DNA from: Cellulomonas sp. Leaf334
Lineage (GTDB): Bacteria; Actinomycetota; Actinomycetes; Actinomycetales; Cellulomonadaceae
Length of the DNA stretch: 64,000 nt
Assembly: GCF_001424195.1 (NCBI RefSeq)
Contig: NZ_LMOO01000001.1
Span: forward strand, 1,531,383 to 1,595,382
Direction of reading: 5' to 3'
A program made the position numbers and the translations under genes. The notes under the pieces were generated by a model, which worked only from the letters and a program-made list of their open reading frames with translations, searched no databases and had not been told where the DNA came from. Position 1 is the first letter of the stretch. Each line of letters starts with the position of its first letter. Positions 1 through 8,610 of the stretch are shown here, in pieces.

Positions 1-1064
1 GTCGCGTTCCGCGCGGCGTCGGGCCAGTCCCGGCCGCGCGGGGCGATCACGACGACCTCGACGTCCTGCCGGGCGAGGAGGTGCTGCACCGGTCGGGACA
101 GGGTGGGGCGGCCGAGCACGACGACCCGGCGGACCGCTCCCCCGAGCCGCGGGTGCTCCAGCAGGAGCCGGTAGGCCGCGATCGCGTGCGTGCCACCGCG
201 GGCGCCGGACGACGGTTCCGCGAGCAACGGCCACCCGTTGACCTCGGCCAGCCGGCGCGCGGCCGGGCCGGCCCCGTCCCCGGCGATCAGCACGGTCGCC
301 ACTCCCCCGCGCCGCGCCGGTGCCGAGGGGTCGACGGTCGGCAGGGCGCCCGTGGTGGCCGTCGGTGCGACGTGCCGGGTCTGCACGAGAGTGAGACCGG
401 CGGTCGACGGTTCCGGCCACGGTGCGCCCCCCGGGACGAGCGGCTCCCGGAACGCGAGGTCGAGGTGCACCGGCCCGGGGTCGCCGGTCCGTGCGCCCGT
501 CGCGGCCGCGACCGCGCGCGAGACGGTGCGACGCATGCCGCGGGCCTCGTCGGGCAGCCCGACGGGGGCGGGGAGGTCGACCGTCAGCCGCACCGCGCCG
601 GCGAAGATGCCGACCTGGTCGGTGGTCTGGTTGGCGCCCGTGCCGCGCAGCTCGTGGGGCCGGTCCGCGGTGAGCAGGATCAGTGGCAGCCCGCTGTGGT
701 GCGCCTCCAGGACGGCGGGGTGCAGGTTGGCGACGGCGGTGCCCGACGTGGTGACCACCGCGACCGGTCGCGGTGGGTGCCGCTCGTCCCCCGCGCCGTG
801 GGCGGAGGCACGTGTGAGGCCGACCGCGAGGAACGCGGCCGACCGCTCGTCCACCCGCACGTGCAGGCGCAGACGCGGCGCCCCGGCCGGGCGCTCCTGG
901 TCGGGACGGGCCGCGTCCGCGAGCGCGTAGGCCAGCGGTGCGCTGCGGGAGCCGGGGGCGAGCACGACGTCCTCGACCCCCAGGGCGGCGAGCGCCTGCA
1001 CCAGCACCCGGGCCGCCGTCGTCGCCGGGTCGGGATCGAGGGGCGACGGCATCACGCCCGCCAT
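1..1064 (-). CDS. menD: MenD, SEPHCHC synthase (partial, N-terminal part)
   Basis: Thiamine-diphosphate enzyme that condenses isochorismate with 2-oxoglutarate to give SEPHCHC, the first committed step of menaquinone synthesis. I translated the minus strand; the frame is open from the ATG at 1064 to the window edge, giving about 354 N-terminal residues of a family usually 550-600 long. Recognisable blocks are VLAPGSRSAPLAYAL near residue 35, HVRVDERSAAFLAVGL (which carries the ThDP-activating glutamate) and VTTSGTAVANLHPAV followed by LILLTADRPHELRGTGANQT. The start overlaps the menC stop as TGATG, so translation is probably coupled to menC. The C-terminal ThDP-binding domain lies outside the window. 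Confidence 0.93.
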   Translation of the reverse strand, partial: MAGVMPSPLDPDPATTAARVLVQALAALGVEDVVLAPGSRSAPLAYALADAARPDQERPAGAPRLRLHVRVDERSAAFLAVGLTRASAHGAGDERHPPRPVAVVTTSGTAVANLHPAVLEAHHSGLPLILLTADRPHELRGTGANQTTDQVGIFAGAVRLTVDLPAPVGLPDEARGMRRTVSRAVAAATGARTGDPGPVHLDLAFREPLVPGGAPWPEPSTAGLTLVQTRHVAPTATTGALPTVDPSAPARRGGVATVLIAGDGAGPAARRLAEVNGWPLLAEPSSGARGGTHAIAAYRLLLEHPRLGGAVRRVVVLGRPTLSRPVQHLLARQDVEVVVIAPRGRDWPDAARNA

Positions 1065-2023
1065 CATGCCCGAGCCTCGACCGCGGCGAGCCGGGCGACC
1101 CACCGGGCGGTGAGCTCGTCGGACGCGCGGGTGGCGGCCAGCAGGTCGGGGTCGGGTTCGGGTCGGCGGACGTCGAGCGCCCCGTCGACGGGCCGGAACG
1201 GGTCGGTGACCAGGTCGCCCTCGAACAGCTGCGCGGTGGCCAGACCGCACGCGTAGTGCAGCTCGGGGAGCGCGGCAGCGAGCGCGATCCCGGCTGCGAG
1301 CCCCACGGACGACTCGAGGGCCGACGAGACGACCACCGGCAGCCCGATGCGCTCCGCGAGCTCCAGGCACGCGCGCACCCCACCGAGGGGCTGGACCTTG
1401 AGCACGACGACGTCCGCGGCGTGCGCGCGCGCGACGGCGAGCGGGTCGTCGGCGCGGCGGATCGACTCGTCGGCCGCGATCGGCACGTGCGTGCGTCGCC
1501 GCAGGGCCGCGAGGTCGTCGACGCCGGGGACCGGCTGCTCCGCGTACTCGAGGCCTCCGGCGGCACGGTCGAGCGCGGCCAGCCGGGCCACGGCGACCTC
1601 GACGTCCCACGCGGCGTTGGCGTCGACCCTGATCGCGCCGGCGGGTCCGAGCGCGTCACGGACGGCCTCCAGGCGGGCGATCTCGTCGGCGAGCGTCTGG
1701 CCCGGCTCCGCCACCTTGACCTTGGCCGTCCGGCAGCCACCGGACTCGCGCACGATCCGGTGGGCGGTCTCGGCACCGACGGCGGGGACGGTGACGTTGA
1801 CCGGGATCCGCGTCCGCACCGGTGCCGGCCAGCCCGTGTCGGCGGCTTCTCGCGCGGCGTGCCACCACGCCACCGACTCGACGGCGCCGTAGTCCCAGAA
1901 CGGGCTGAACTCCCCCCACCCGGCGGCGCCGCGCACGAGCAGCCCGTCACGGACGGTGAGCCCGCGGAACCTCGTCCGGAGCGGCAGCGACCAGACGTGC
2001 AGGTCAGCGGGGTTGTGCGGCAC
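1064..2023 (-). CDS. menC: MenC, o-succinylbenzoate synthase
   Basis: Enolase-superfamily enzyme that dehydrates SHCHC to o-succinylbenzoate in menaquinone synthesis. The GTG at 2023 gives 319 residues, normal for the actinobacterial form; longer upstream extensions are arginine/glycine-rich antisense-like sequence and run into the TetR gene. Typical motifs are TAKVKV (catalytic lysine of the KxK motif), RVDANAAW and EQPV for metal-ligand acids, ADESI, and VVLKVQPLGG with the second catalytic lysine. It lies 20 nt after the tetR stop and shares a TGATG overlap with menD, so it appears to be part of a sugE-tetR-menC-menD transcription unit. Confidence 0.93.
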   Translation of the reverse strand: MPHNPADLHVWSLPLRTRFRGLTVRDGLLVRGAAGWGEFSPFWDYGAVESVAWWHAAREAADTGWPAPVRTRIPVNVTVPAVGAETAHRIVRESGGCRTAKVKVAEPGQTLADEIARLEAVRDALGPAGAIRVDANAAWDVEVAVARLAALDRAAGGLEYAEQPVPGVDDLAALRRRTHVPIAADESIRRADDPLAVARAHAADVVVLKVQPLGGVRACLELAERIGLPVVVSSALESSVGLAAGIALAAALPELHYACGLATAQLFEGDLVTDPFRPVDGALDVRRPEPDPDLLAATRASDELTARWVARLAAVEARA

Positions 2024-2043
2024 GTCGTCAGCGTACGGCGGAC

Positions 2044-2619
2044 TCAGGGACCCCACGCGTCGACGAGCAGGGAGCACGCGGTCGCACGCACCGGCCGCTG
2101 CTCGGTCAGGGCCGTCACGACCGCACCGTCGACGACCGCGGTGGTGACCGCCGCCGAGGTGGGCGACCCGACGCGCCCGACCAGCTCGCCCAGCACGGCG
2201 TCGACGACCTCGCGTCCGGCGGCGAACGCGGCGGCGAGCGCCGCGTGCCGACCGGCTCCGAGCAGGTGCTCGTAGTGGCTGCGCACCTGTGCGTCGTCCC
2301 CGGCGGGCAGCACGGCGTCGACCAGCACCTGCGCCGCCGTGGCGGGGTCCTGCTGCACGGTCACCGCGGGCGCCGCCGCGAGGGCCGAGCGCGCATGGGC
2401 GGCCCACTCGTCGGCGAGTGTGCGCCCCGCGGCCGCGGCGAGGTCGTCGAGCGACGCGAAGTAGTACGTCGTCGCCGAGAGCGACGCCCCGGCCTCGGCG
2501 GCGACCCGGCGGTGCGTGAGGGCACCGGGCCCGTCGCGCAGGGTGATCGCGGCGGCGGCGCGGGCCAGGTCGTCGCGCCGCTGCGCACCCTTGGTGCGGA
2601 CGCCGCGCTCTCCGCTCAA
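2044..2619 (-). CDS. TetR-family transcriptional regulator
   Basis: 191-residue TetR-like repressor. The N-terminal helix-turn-helix reads THRRVAAEAGASLSATTYYF at about residues 35-55, followed by a ligand-binding domain of ordinary length. The only sensible start is the TTG at 2619, which overlaps the sugE stop as TTGA; no ATG or GTG exists in frame before the HTH. Position directly behind a small multidrug transporter suggests it regulates that gene, with the GTACG-AC-CGTAC palindrome upstream of sugE as the likely operator. The partner ligand is unknown. Confidence 0.85.
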   Translation of the reverse strand: MSGERGVRTKGAQRRDDLARAAAAITLRDGPGALTHRRVAAEAGASLSATTYYFASLDDLAAAAGRTLADEWAAHARSALAAAPAVTVQQDPATAAQVLVDAVLPAGDDAQVRSHYEHLLGAGRHAALAAAFAAGREVVDAVLGELVGRVGSPTSAAVTTAVVDGAVVTALTEQRPVRATACSLLVDAWGP

Positions 2620-2939
2620 TGAGCGCTCGACGACAGGTTCAGCCCGACGACGCCGGCGATGATCAGGAGGAGCGACACGATCTTCAGCACGGAGACGGGC
2701 TCGTGGAACACGAAGATCGCGAGCACGGCCGTGACGGCCGCCCCGATGCCGACCCACACGCCGTACGCGACGCCGACCGGCAGCGTCTTCAGCGCCCAGG
2801 CCAGCCCGCCCATGGACGCGACGAGCAGGACGACGAACAGGACGCTGGGCCAGAGCTTGGTGAAGCCGTCGGACGCCTTGAGGCTGAGGGCCCAGCCGGC
2901 CTCGAGCACGCCGGACAGGACGAGGACGATCCAGGCCAT
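2616..2939 (-). CDS. sugE: SugE-like small multidrug resistance (SMR) transporter
   Basis: 107-residue, four-helix membrane protein of the drug/metabolite transporter superfamily. It begins MAWIVLVLSGVLEAGWA, with the family glutamate in helix 1 (E13), and has the conserved PVGVAYGVWVGIGA segment in the middle. Proteins of the SugE/Gdx branch export guanidinium or quaternary ammonium compounds as antiparallel dimers; which substrate applies here cannot be told. The ATG at 2939 gives the family length, whereas the upstream ATG adds a non-conserved basic leader. It is the first gene of a leftward unit with tetR and the men genes and is divergent from menB. Confidence 0.88.
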   Translation of the reverse strand: MAWIVLVLSGVLEAGWALSLKASDGFTKLWPSVLFVVLLVASMGGLAWALKTLPVGVAYGVWVGIGAAVTAVLAIFVFHEPVSVLKIVSLLLIIAGVVGLNLSSSAH

Positions 2940-3003
2940 CGTGGTGCACCACTCTTCCGTCCGTGCGCGCCGGGTGGCAGTCCCCGCCGTCCCGCGCACG
3001 TTC

Positions 3004-3021
3004 TAGTACGACCGTACCATA
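3004..3021. promoter_or_regulatory. Probable TetR operator overlapping the sugE -10 box
   Basis: The 107-nt gap between divergent sugE and menB contains a perfect inverted repeat GTACG-AC-CGTAC at 3006-3017, set in TAGTACGACCGTACCATA. On the minus strand TATGGT at 3021-3016 could be the sugE -10 element, directly abutting the palindrome. Position and symmetry suit the TetR-type repressor encoded behind sugE. The operator role is inferred. Confidence 0.5.
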
Positions 3022-3046
3022 GTCGTCGACCGCTTAGGCTGCGGCC

Positions 3047-4015
3047 GTGACCTCAGAGCTGCCGGCCTCCGTCTCCGACACGTTCGACCCCACGCGCTGG
3101 CGTACGGTCGACGGCTTCGAGGACCTCACGGACCTGACGTACCACCGGGGGTTCGCCCGTCCCGACCAGGAGCAGGAGGCCGGCGGGGCCGTCGCCCGCG
3201 ACCTGCCCGTCGTCCGGGTCGCGTTCGACCGTCCCGAGGTGCGCAACGCGTTCCGCCCGCACACCGTCGACGAGCTGTACCGGGTGCTCGACCACGCGCG
3301 CACCACCTCCGACGTCGGCACGGTCCTGCTCACCGGCAACGGTCCCAGCCCCAAGGACGGCGTCTGGGCGTTCTGCTCCGGGGGCGACCAGCGCATCCGC
3401 GGCCGGTCCGGCTACCAGTACGCCTCGGGGGACACGGCGCAGGACGTCGACCCCGCGCGCGCGGGCCGCCTGCACATCCTGGAGGTGCAGCGGCTCATCC
3501 GGACGATGCCCAAGGTCGTCGTCGCGCTGGTGAACGGCTGGGCGGCAGGCGGCGGCCACTCGCTGCACGTCGTCGCCGACCTCAGCATCGCCAGCCGCGA
3601 GCACGCCCGCTTCATGCAGACCGACGCCAACGTGGGCTCGTTCGACGGCGGGTACGGCTCCGCGCTCCTGGCGCGGCAGGTAGGTCAGAAGCGGGCCCGC
3701 GAGATCTTCTTCCTCGCCCGCGAGTACTCCGCGGAGCAGGCGCTCGCGTGGGGCGCCGTCAACGACGTGGTGGACCACGCGCAGATCGAGGACGCGGGCC
3801 TCGAGTACGCACGGATCATCGCGACCAAGTCACCGCAGGCCGTCCGGATGCTCAAGTTCGCGTTCAACCTGGCGGACGACGGCCTGGCCGGGCAGCAGGT
3901 GTTCGCCGGGGAGGCGACGCGGCTGGCGTACATGACCGACGAGGCCGTCGAAGGCCGGGACGCGTTCCTGCAGCGCCGGGAGCCCGACTGGTCCGGCTTC
4001 CCGTACGCGTACTAG
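3047..4015 (+). CDS. menB: MenB, 1,4-dihydroxy-2-naphthoyl-CoA synthase
   Basis: Crotonase-fold enzyme that cyclises o-succinylbenzoyl-CoA (Dieckmann-type) in menaquinone synthesis. It has 322 residues, close to other actinobacterial MenB proteins. Motifs include VRVAFDRPEVRNAFRPHT, the active-site loop FCSGGDQRIRGRSGY, LVNGWAAGGGHSLHVVADL for the oxyanion hole, and DANVGSFDGGYGSALLAR. The GTG at 3047 is preceded by TAGGCT at 3035-3040 with a 6-nt spacer and no Shine-Dalgarno sequence, consistent with leaderless expression. It converges tail to tail with a small membrane protein gene. Confidence 0.95.
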   Translation: MTSELPASVSDTFDPTRWRTVDGFEDLTDLTYHRGFARPDQEQEAGGAVARDLPVVRVAFDRPEVRNAFRPHTVDELYRVLDHARTTSDVGTVLLTGNGPSPKDGVWAFCSGGDQRIRGRSGYQYASGDTAQDVDPARAGRLHILEVQRLIRTMPKVVVALVNGWAAGGGHSLHVVADLSIASREHARFMQTDANVGSFDGGYGSALLARQVGQKRAREIFFLAREYSAEQALAWGAVNDVVDHAQIEDAGLEYARIIATKSPQAVRMLKFAFNLADDGLAGQQVFAGEATRLAYMTDEAVEGRDAFLQRREPDWSGFPYAY

Positions 4016-4176
4016 CTGCCGGACAGGGCCCAGCCGGCGAGGTCGACGACCGAGCCGAGGACGCCGGCCGCGCCGACGAGCAGCGCGACGAGCACGACGG
4101 CGGAGGCCACGACGGCACCGAGGGACCGGACGTCGTGCTCGGCAGGGGTGGGGCGGTGGTGGGTGAGAGCTGTCAT
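4012..4176 (-). CDS. Small single-pass membrane protein
   Basis: 54-residue protein from the ATG at 4176: a hydrophilic N-terminus (MTALTHHRPTPAEHDVRS), one hydrophobic helix at about residues 20-40 and a short tail ending in a tryptophan-containing amphipathic piece. The stop overlaps the menB stop on the opposite strand. Coding bias supports it weakly. No family recognised and no function proposed. Confidence 0.5.
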   Translation of the reverse strand: MTALTHHRPTPAEHDVRSLGAVVASAVVLVALLVGAAGVLGSVVDLAGWALSGS

Positions 4177-4294
4177 GCGTCCAGCGTGACGCGCGCACCG
4201 CCGCACGGCATCGACCCGGGGGCCCGTCCACGTCCCCACCGGGGGTGGCCAACCGGCCCGCGGAGATCATCCCGTGGGCGGACAACCGATCGGG

Positions 4295-5371
4295 TCACCC
4301 GATCGTGAGGGACCCCGTCCCGGCCGGCACCAGCTCGACCCACGTGTTCCCCGGCGCCAGGTCCGCAGGCTTCCCGTCCGCCGTGAAGAGGCGCAACGGT
4401 GCCGCGTCGGAGTCCTTCTGCCAGCGCACCGGCACCGTCCTGCCGCCCGTCGCGACGACCCCGTCCCCCGACCCGACGAGCGTGTACGTGGGCACGGGCG
4501 CCCCGCCCTGGGCGCCGAAGGCCGTGTTCGGGTGGTCGGCGGTGATCGAGACGACGTTGACCGCGGACAGTCGCGCGCCGCTGCGGGCCGTCGCGGGCGC
4601 GGCCCCCTCGGACCGCAGCCACGTGCCGCTGGCGGCGTCCCACGACCAGGTCGGGCTGGACGCCGGGGAGAGCCGGAACGCGAGCGTGCCCGCCGGTGTC
4701 CCGCCGAGCGCGGCGGCGGACCGGTCGGCGCTGCGGGCGAACGTGAACTGCTCTCCCGGAGACGCCTGGTGGTCGGCGTCGGCCAGTCCCCAGAACGTCG
4801 CCGGGGTGCCGTACACGTTGTGCGGCGCGGCGCGGTCCCTGGTCCGGTACATCCCCGGCGCGCCCGCGTCGTGGCTGATCATCTGGACCCCGCTGGCGGC
4901 GACGAGGGCGAGGATGCCCGGCTGCCCGCCCGAGAACGCGAGGAGCCCGTGCATGGGCGCCAGGATCACCGGGTCCATCGGCCGCACCGAGCGGATGGGC
5001 CCGACCTCCGCCGGCACCTGCGAGTGGAACACCGCGATGAATCGGGACACGTCGAACTCGACGATGGTCTCCCAGACGACGTCCGCCTGGTCCAGGCCGG
5101 TCTGCGGGCGAGCCACGGCGGTGTTCTCGATCTTCACCGCGAGCGACGGTCGCACGGCCGGCTCACCCGCGACGCCCGTCAGCGGCCAGGTCGGCGGGAT
5201 GACGGGCACGGGTGCGGGGGCCTTGTCCGGAGCGATCGTCGGTCCCTGCGTCACCGGGGCCGGCGGTTCCTGCTGCTCGGTCGGCGGCGCGCTGCAGCCC
5301 CCGACGGCCAGGGCCACGGTCGCGAGCAGCGCGGTGACCGCACCTCGCACCGGTCGTCGTGTCGTCGTCAT
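4295..5371 (-). CDS. DUF3048 (YerB-like) lipoprotein, copy 1
   Basis: 358-residue exported lipoprotein: a basic N-terminus, a hydrophobic stretch and the lipobox VGGC, with lipidation predicted at the cysteine near residue 25. The body matches the DUF3048 pattern, with WPLTGV, KIENTAVARPQTGLDQADVVWE, PAEVGPIRSVRPMD, GLLAFSGGQ and APHNVYGTP, followed by the C-terminal DUF3048 half. It is a paralogue of the gene 51 nt upstream. The role of the family is unknown; a cell-envelope location is all the sequence supports. The ATG at 5371 was chosen because it starts the signal sequence. Confidence 0.85.
   Translation of the reverse strand: MTTTRRPVRGAVTALLATVALAVGGCSAPPTEQQEPPAPVTQGPTIAPDKAPAPVPVIPPTWPLTGVAGEPAVRPSLAVKIENTAVARPQTGLDQADVVWETIVEFDVSRFIAVFHSQVPAEVGPIRSVRPMDPVILAPMHGLLAFSGGQPGILALVAASGVQMISHDAGAPGMYRTRDRAAPHNVYGTPATFWGLADADHQASPGEQFTFARSADRSAAALGGTPAGTLAFRLSPASSPTWSWDAASGTWLRSEGAAPATARSGARLSAVNVVSITADHPNTAFGAQGGAPVPTYTLVGSGDGVVATGGRTVPVRWQKDSDAAPLRLFTADGKPADLAPGNTWVELVPAGTGSLTIG
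5076..5114. repeat. 39-bp direct repeat shared by the DUF3048 paralogues (copy 1)
   Basis: Positions 5076-5114 are identical to 6207-6245. On the coding strand both encode the ARPQTGLDQADVV block in the same frame. Identity at every third base across 13 codons is more than protein conservation needs and suggests recent duplication or gene conversion. Confidence 0.8.
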
Positions 5372-5422
5372 CGCGTTCCCCCGTCGTTCCCCTGCACCGG
5401 ACCAGGCTGCCACGCCACCGTC

Positions 5423-6517
5423 TCAGCTGATCGCAACCGAGCCCGAGTCGGTCGGCACCAGCTCCACCCAGGTGGTCCCGGGGGCGAGCGTGAGCACCGA
5501 GCCGTCGGCCGCCGTGAGCGTCAGCACCGCGTCGGCCGCCGCCTTCGACCACGTGCCCGTCACCGTCTTGCCGCCGCTCGACACGGTCGCGTCCCCCGAG
5601 CCCTCCAGCACCGTCTCGGGGACCGGGTTGCCGGCGGGGTCCTTGGTGCCGGAGTCGACCAGACGCACCTTCAGCGTCACCACGTTGGTCGCGGCGATCC
5701 GGGCGCCGGACCGCAGCATCGCGGGTGCGGTCCCCTCCGCGCGGAGCCACGTCCCCGTGCCGGCGTCCCAGGTCCACGTCGGCCGGGAGTAGCCGGAGAG
5801 GCGGACGGCCACGGTCGACGACGGACCGCCCGCGACGACCGCACTGGCCTTCTCCGGGGTCTTCGCGACGACGAACTGCGTGGGCGGCACGGCGGAGTGG
5901 TTGGCGTCGGCCTGGTCCCAGAACGTCTGGGGAGTGCCGTACACGTTGTGCGGGGCGGGCCCGACACCCTTCTTGCGGTAGAAGCCGTCGGCACCGGCGT
6001 CCATGCTGATGATCTGCAGGCCCGCGTTCTTCAGCGCCTGCACGAACGGCTGCTGTCCACCCGAGAACGCGATCAGGCCGTGCAGGGGCGCCGCGATCGC
6101 GGGGTCCATCGGGCGGACCGACCGGATCGGACCGACCTCGGCGGGGACCTGCGACTGGTACACCGCGACGAACCGGCTGATGCCGCCCTCGACGACCTGC
6201 TCCCACACGACGTCCGCCTGGTCCAGGCCGGTCTGCGGGCGAGCCTCGCTCGAGTTCTCGACCTTGATCGCGAGCGCGGGACGCGCGGCGACCTCCGTCG
6301 CGACGACGCCGGTGAGCGGCCAGCGGGGAGGCACCACCGGTGCGGGCGGGGCGACCTTCGCGGCCTCGATCACGGGCGCCTCGGTCACCGGCGGTACGGG
6401 AGCCTGGTCGGTCGGTGAGCCGCTGCACGCACCGAGGACGAGGGCGGCACCGGTCGCCAGGGCGACGACCGCGAGGGCTCGCCGACGGGCGGACGGGACG
6501 GTCAGGACTGGCGACAC
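5423..6517 (-). CDS. DUF3048 (YerB-like) lipoprotein, copy 2
   Basis: 364-residue paralogue of the adjacent gene with the same layout: signal peptide with lipobox LGAC, a proline-rich spacer, then WPLTGV, PQTGLDQADVVWEQVVEGG, PAEVGPIRSVRPMD and GPAPHNVYGTPQTFW. The GTG at 6517 is preceded by AAGGAG with a short spacer, and upstream extensions lack coding character. It lies first in the leftward pair, divergent from menE. Function unknown; the shared 39-bp segment with copy 1 marks a tandem duplication. Confidence 0.86.
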   Translation of the reverse strand: MSPVLTVPSARRRALAVVALATGAALVLGACSGSPTDQAPVPPVTEAPVIEAAKVAPPAPVVPPRWPLTGVVATEVAARPALAIKVENSSEARPQTGLDQADVVWEQVVEGGISRFVAVYQSQVPAEVGPIRSVRPMDPAIAAPLHGLIAFSGGQQPFVQALKNAGLQIISMDAGADGFYRKKGVGPAPHNVYGTPQTFWDQADANHSAVPPTQFVVAKTPEKASAVVAGGPSSTVAVRLSGYSRPTWTWDAGTGTWLRAEGTAPAMLRSGARIAATNVVTLKVRLVDSGTKDPAGNPVPETVLEGSGDATVSSGGKTVTGTWSKAAADAVLTLTAADGSVLTLAPGTTWVELVPTDSGSVAIS

Positions 6518-6610
6518 GGTGCTCCTTCGGGTATGGACCGCGCGACACTCTACGGCGTGCAGGTGTGCGGCCCGGGCGGCCACGCGCCGGGACGGACCTA
6601 CGCTGAGCGG

Positions 6611-7741
6611 GTGATCCGACCCCTGCGCGACGTCCCCGCGCGGCCGGACCTGCTCCTCCCGGCGCTCGCGGCGGCCCTCTCGGGCACCGGCCCCGCGGTC
6701 GCACCCGGCTCGGCCGAGGGGACCGTGGGCGACGACGTCGCCGTGGTGGTCCGGACCTCGGGGTCCACGGGCGAGCCTCGCGACGTCCTGCTGTCGGCCA
6801 CAGCCCTGCGCGCGTCCGCCTCGGCGACGCACGACCGGCTCGCCGGCCCCGGCCACTGGTTGCTCGCGCTGCCCACGGACCACGTCGCGGGCGTCCAGGT
6901 GCTCGTGCGGTCGGTGCTGGCGGGCACCACGCCCACCACGACGAGCTCCCCCTTCCGGGCGGCGGCGTTCGTCGCGGCGGTCGACGCGATGCCCACCGAC
7001 GGGCCGCGGTACACCTCCCTGGTCCCAACGCAGCTCGTCCGGCTCCTCGACGACGCCGCGGCGACGACCGGGCTGCGGTCCTTCGACGCCGTCCTGCTGG
7101 GCGGCGCCGCGGCCGCTCCGGACCTGCTGGCCCGCGCCCGGGCGGCCGGCGTCGCGGTCGTCACGACCTACGGCATGACCGAGACCTGCGGCGGGTGCGT
7201 CTACGACGGGCGTCCTCTGGCCGGGGTGTCCGTCCGCCTCGACGACGACGGTCGGATCCTGCTGTCCGGCCCGGTCCTGGCCGACGGCTACCTCGGCCGT
7301 CCGGACCTCGACGCCGAGGCGTTCGTGCAGGTGGACGGGGTTCGGCACCTGCGCACCTCGGACCTCGGGGCGTGGTCCGACGGGTCGCTCGTGGTGCTCG
7401 GACGCGCCGACGACGTCCTGGTGACCGGGGGCGTGAAGGTGGCGCCCGCCCGGGTCGAGGCGGTCGTCGCGAGCCTGCCGGGGGTGGCCGAGGCGTGCGT
7501 GGTCGGTGTCCCCGACGACGAGTGGGGTCAGGCCGTCGTCGCGGTCGTCGTCGCCCGCACCGGCGCCCGACCGCCCACGCTGCAGGAGGTCCGCGCCGCG
7601 GTCTCCGAGCACCTCGGTGCCACGCACGCCCCGCGCCACCTCGTGGTCACGGACTCGCTCCCGGTGCGCGGCCCGGGCAAGATCGACCGTCGGGCCGCCA
7701 CGCTGCTCGCCACCCGCCAGCTCGAGAGGAACGCCACGTGA
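6611..7741 (+). CDS. menE: MenE, o-succinylbenzoate--CoA ligase
   Basis: ANL-superfamily adenylating enzyme that activates o-succinylbenzoate with ATP and CoA for MenB. The 376 residues from GTG 6611 include the P-loop-like VVRTSGSTGEPRDVLLS, LALPTDHVAG, TTYGMTETCGG, the hinge region YLGRPDL...LRTSDLG and the C-terminal VLGRADDVLVTGGVKV and GPGKIDR lysine. It is short for the family because the N-terminal subdomain is reduced, as in other actinobacterial MenE proteins. TACGCT at 6599-6604, six bases before the GTG, indicates a leaderless start. It overlaps menA by GTGA. Confidence 0.93.
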   Translation: MIRPLRDVPARPDLLLPALAAALSGTGPAVAPGSAEGTVGDDVAVVVRTSGSTGEPRDVLLSATALRASASATHDRLAGPGHWLLALPTDHVAGVQVLVRSVLAGTTPTTTSSPFRAAAFVAAVDAMPTDGPRYTSLVPTQLVRLLDDAAATTGLRSFDAVLLGGAAAAPDLLARARAAGVAVVTTYGMTETCGGCVYDGRPLAGVSVRLDDDGRILLSGPVLADGYLGRPDLDAEAFVQVDGVRHLRTSDLGAWSDGSLVVLGRADDVLVTGGVKVAPARVEAVVASLPGVAEACVVGVPDDEWGQAVVAVVVARTGARPPTLQEVRAAVSEHLGATHAPRHLVVTDSLPVRGPGKIDRRAATLLATRQLERNAT

Positions 7742-8610
7742 CGACTGCCAGCGACTGGGTGCAGGGTGCACGACCGCGGACGCTGCCGGCGGCCGCAGCC
7801 CCCGTGCTCGTCGGCACCGGGGCAGCCGCCCACCTCGGCGAGGCCCACCTCGGGCGTGCCGCGCTCGCGCTCGGTGTCGCGCTCGCTCTCCAGGTGGGTG
7901 TCAACTACGCGAACGACTACTCCGACGGCATCCGCGGCACCGACGTGGACCGCGTCGGCCCGCTGCGCCTGACCGCGTCGGGCACCGCCAGCCCGGGCAC
8001 CGTGAAGGCGGCGGCGTTCGCGGCGTTCGGCGTCGCGGCCCTGCTCGGCCTGGCCCTGGTCGCCGCGACCGGCCAGTGGTGGCTGCTCGCCGTCGGTGCC
8101 GTCGCGATCGTCGCCGCATGGGGGTACACCGGAGGCAAGCGGCCGTACGGCTACCGCGGCCTCGGCGAGGTCGGCGTGTTCGTGTTCTTCGGGCTGGTCG
8201 CCGTGCTCGGCACCACCTACACGCAGGCCGACGAGCTCTCCTGGCCCGCCTGGGTCGGCGCCGTCTGCGTCGGCATGCTCGCGTGCGCGCTGCTCATGGC
8301 CAACAACCTGCGGGACGTGCCCACCGACGCCCTCGTCGGCAAGCGGACCCTCGCCGTGCGGCTGGGCGAACGGTGGTCGCGTCGCGCCTACGCGGTGCTC
8401 GTCGTCGGTCCCGTGCTGCTCGGCGGGATCGGCTGCGCCTTCGCGTCGCCGTGGACGTTGATCGTCCTGCTGCTCCTGGCGCCGGCTGTCGTCCTGGCCG
8501 GCACGGTGCTGCTCGGCGCGCGCGGGAGGGCCCTGGTCCCGGTCCTCGCGGGGACCGGGCTGCTGGAGCTCGCGTTCGGCGTGCTGCTCGGCCTCGGGCT
8601 GGCCCTCTAG
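7738..8610 (+). CDS. menA: MenA, 1,4-dihydroxy-2-naphthoate polyprenyltransferase
   Basis: UbiA-superfamily membrane prenyltransferase that attaches the polyprenyl tail to dihydroxynaphthoate, giving demethylmenaquinone. 290 residues with about eight to nine membrane helices. The first aspartate-rich motif is NYANDYSDGIRGTD and the second NNLRDVPTDALVGKRTLAVRLG; both bind Mg-diphosphate. The GTG at 7738 overlaps the menE stop as GTGA, coupling the two genes. It converges with the DUF4229 gene, whose stop overlaps. Confidence 0.94.
   Translation: MTTASDWVQGARPRTLPAAAAPVLVGTGAAAHLGEAHLGRAALALGVALALQVGVNYANDYSDGIRGTDVDRVGPLRLTASGTASPGTVKAAAFAAFGVAALLGLALVAATGQWWLLAVGAVAIVAAWGYTGGKRPYGYRGLGEVGVFVFFGLVAVLGTTYTQADELSWPAWVGAVCVGMLACALLMANNLRDVPTDALVGKRTLAVRLGERWSRRAYAVLVVGPVLLGGIGCAFASPWTLIVLLLLAPAVVLAGTVLLGARGRALVPVLAGTGLLELAFGVLLGLGLAL

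Noticed and set aside
81..2275. Plus-strand open frames over menD and menC
   Set aside because: Minus-strand frames encode unmistakable MenD and MenC motifs; the plus frames are Arg/Ala/Gly-rich shadows.
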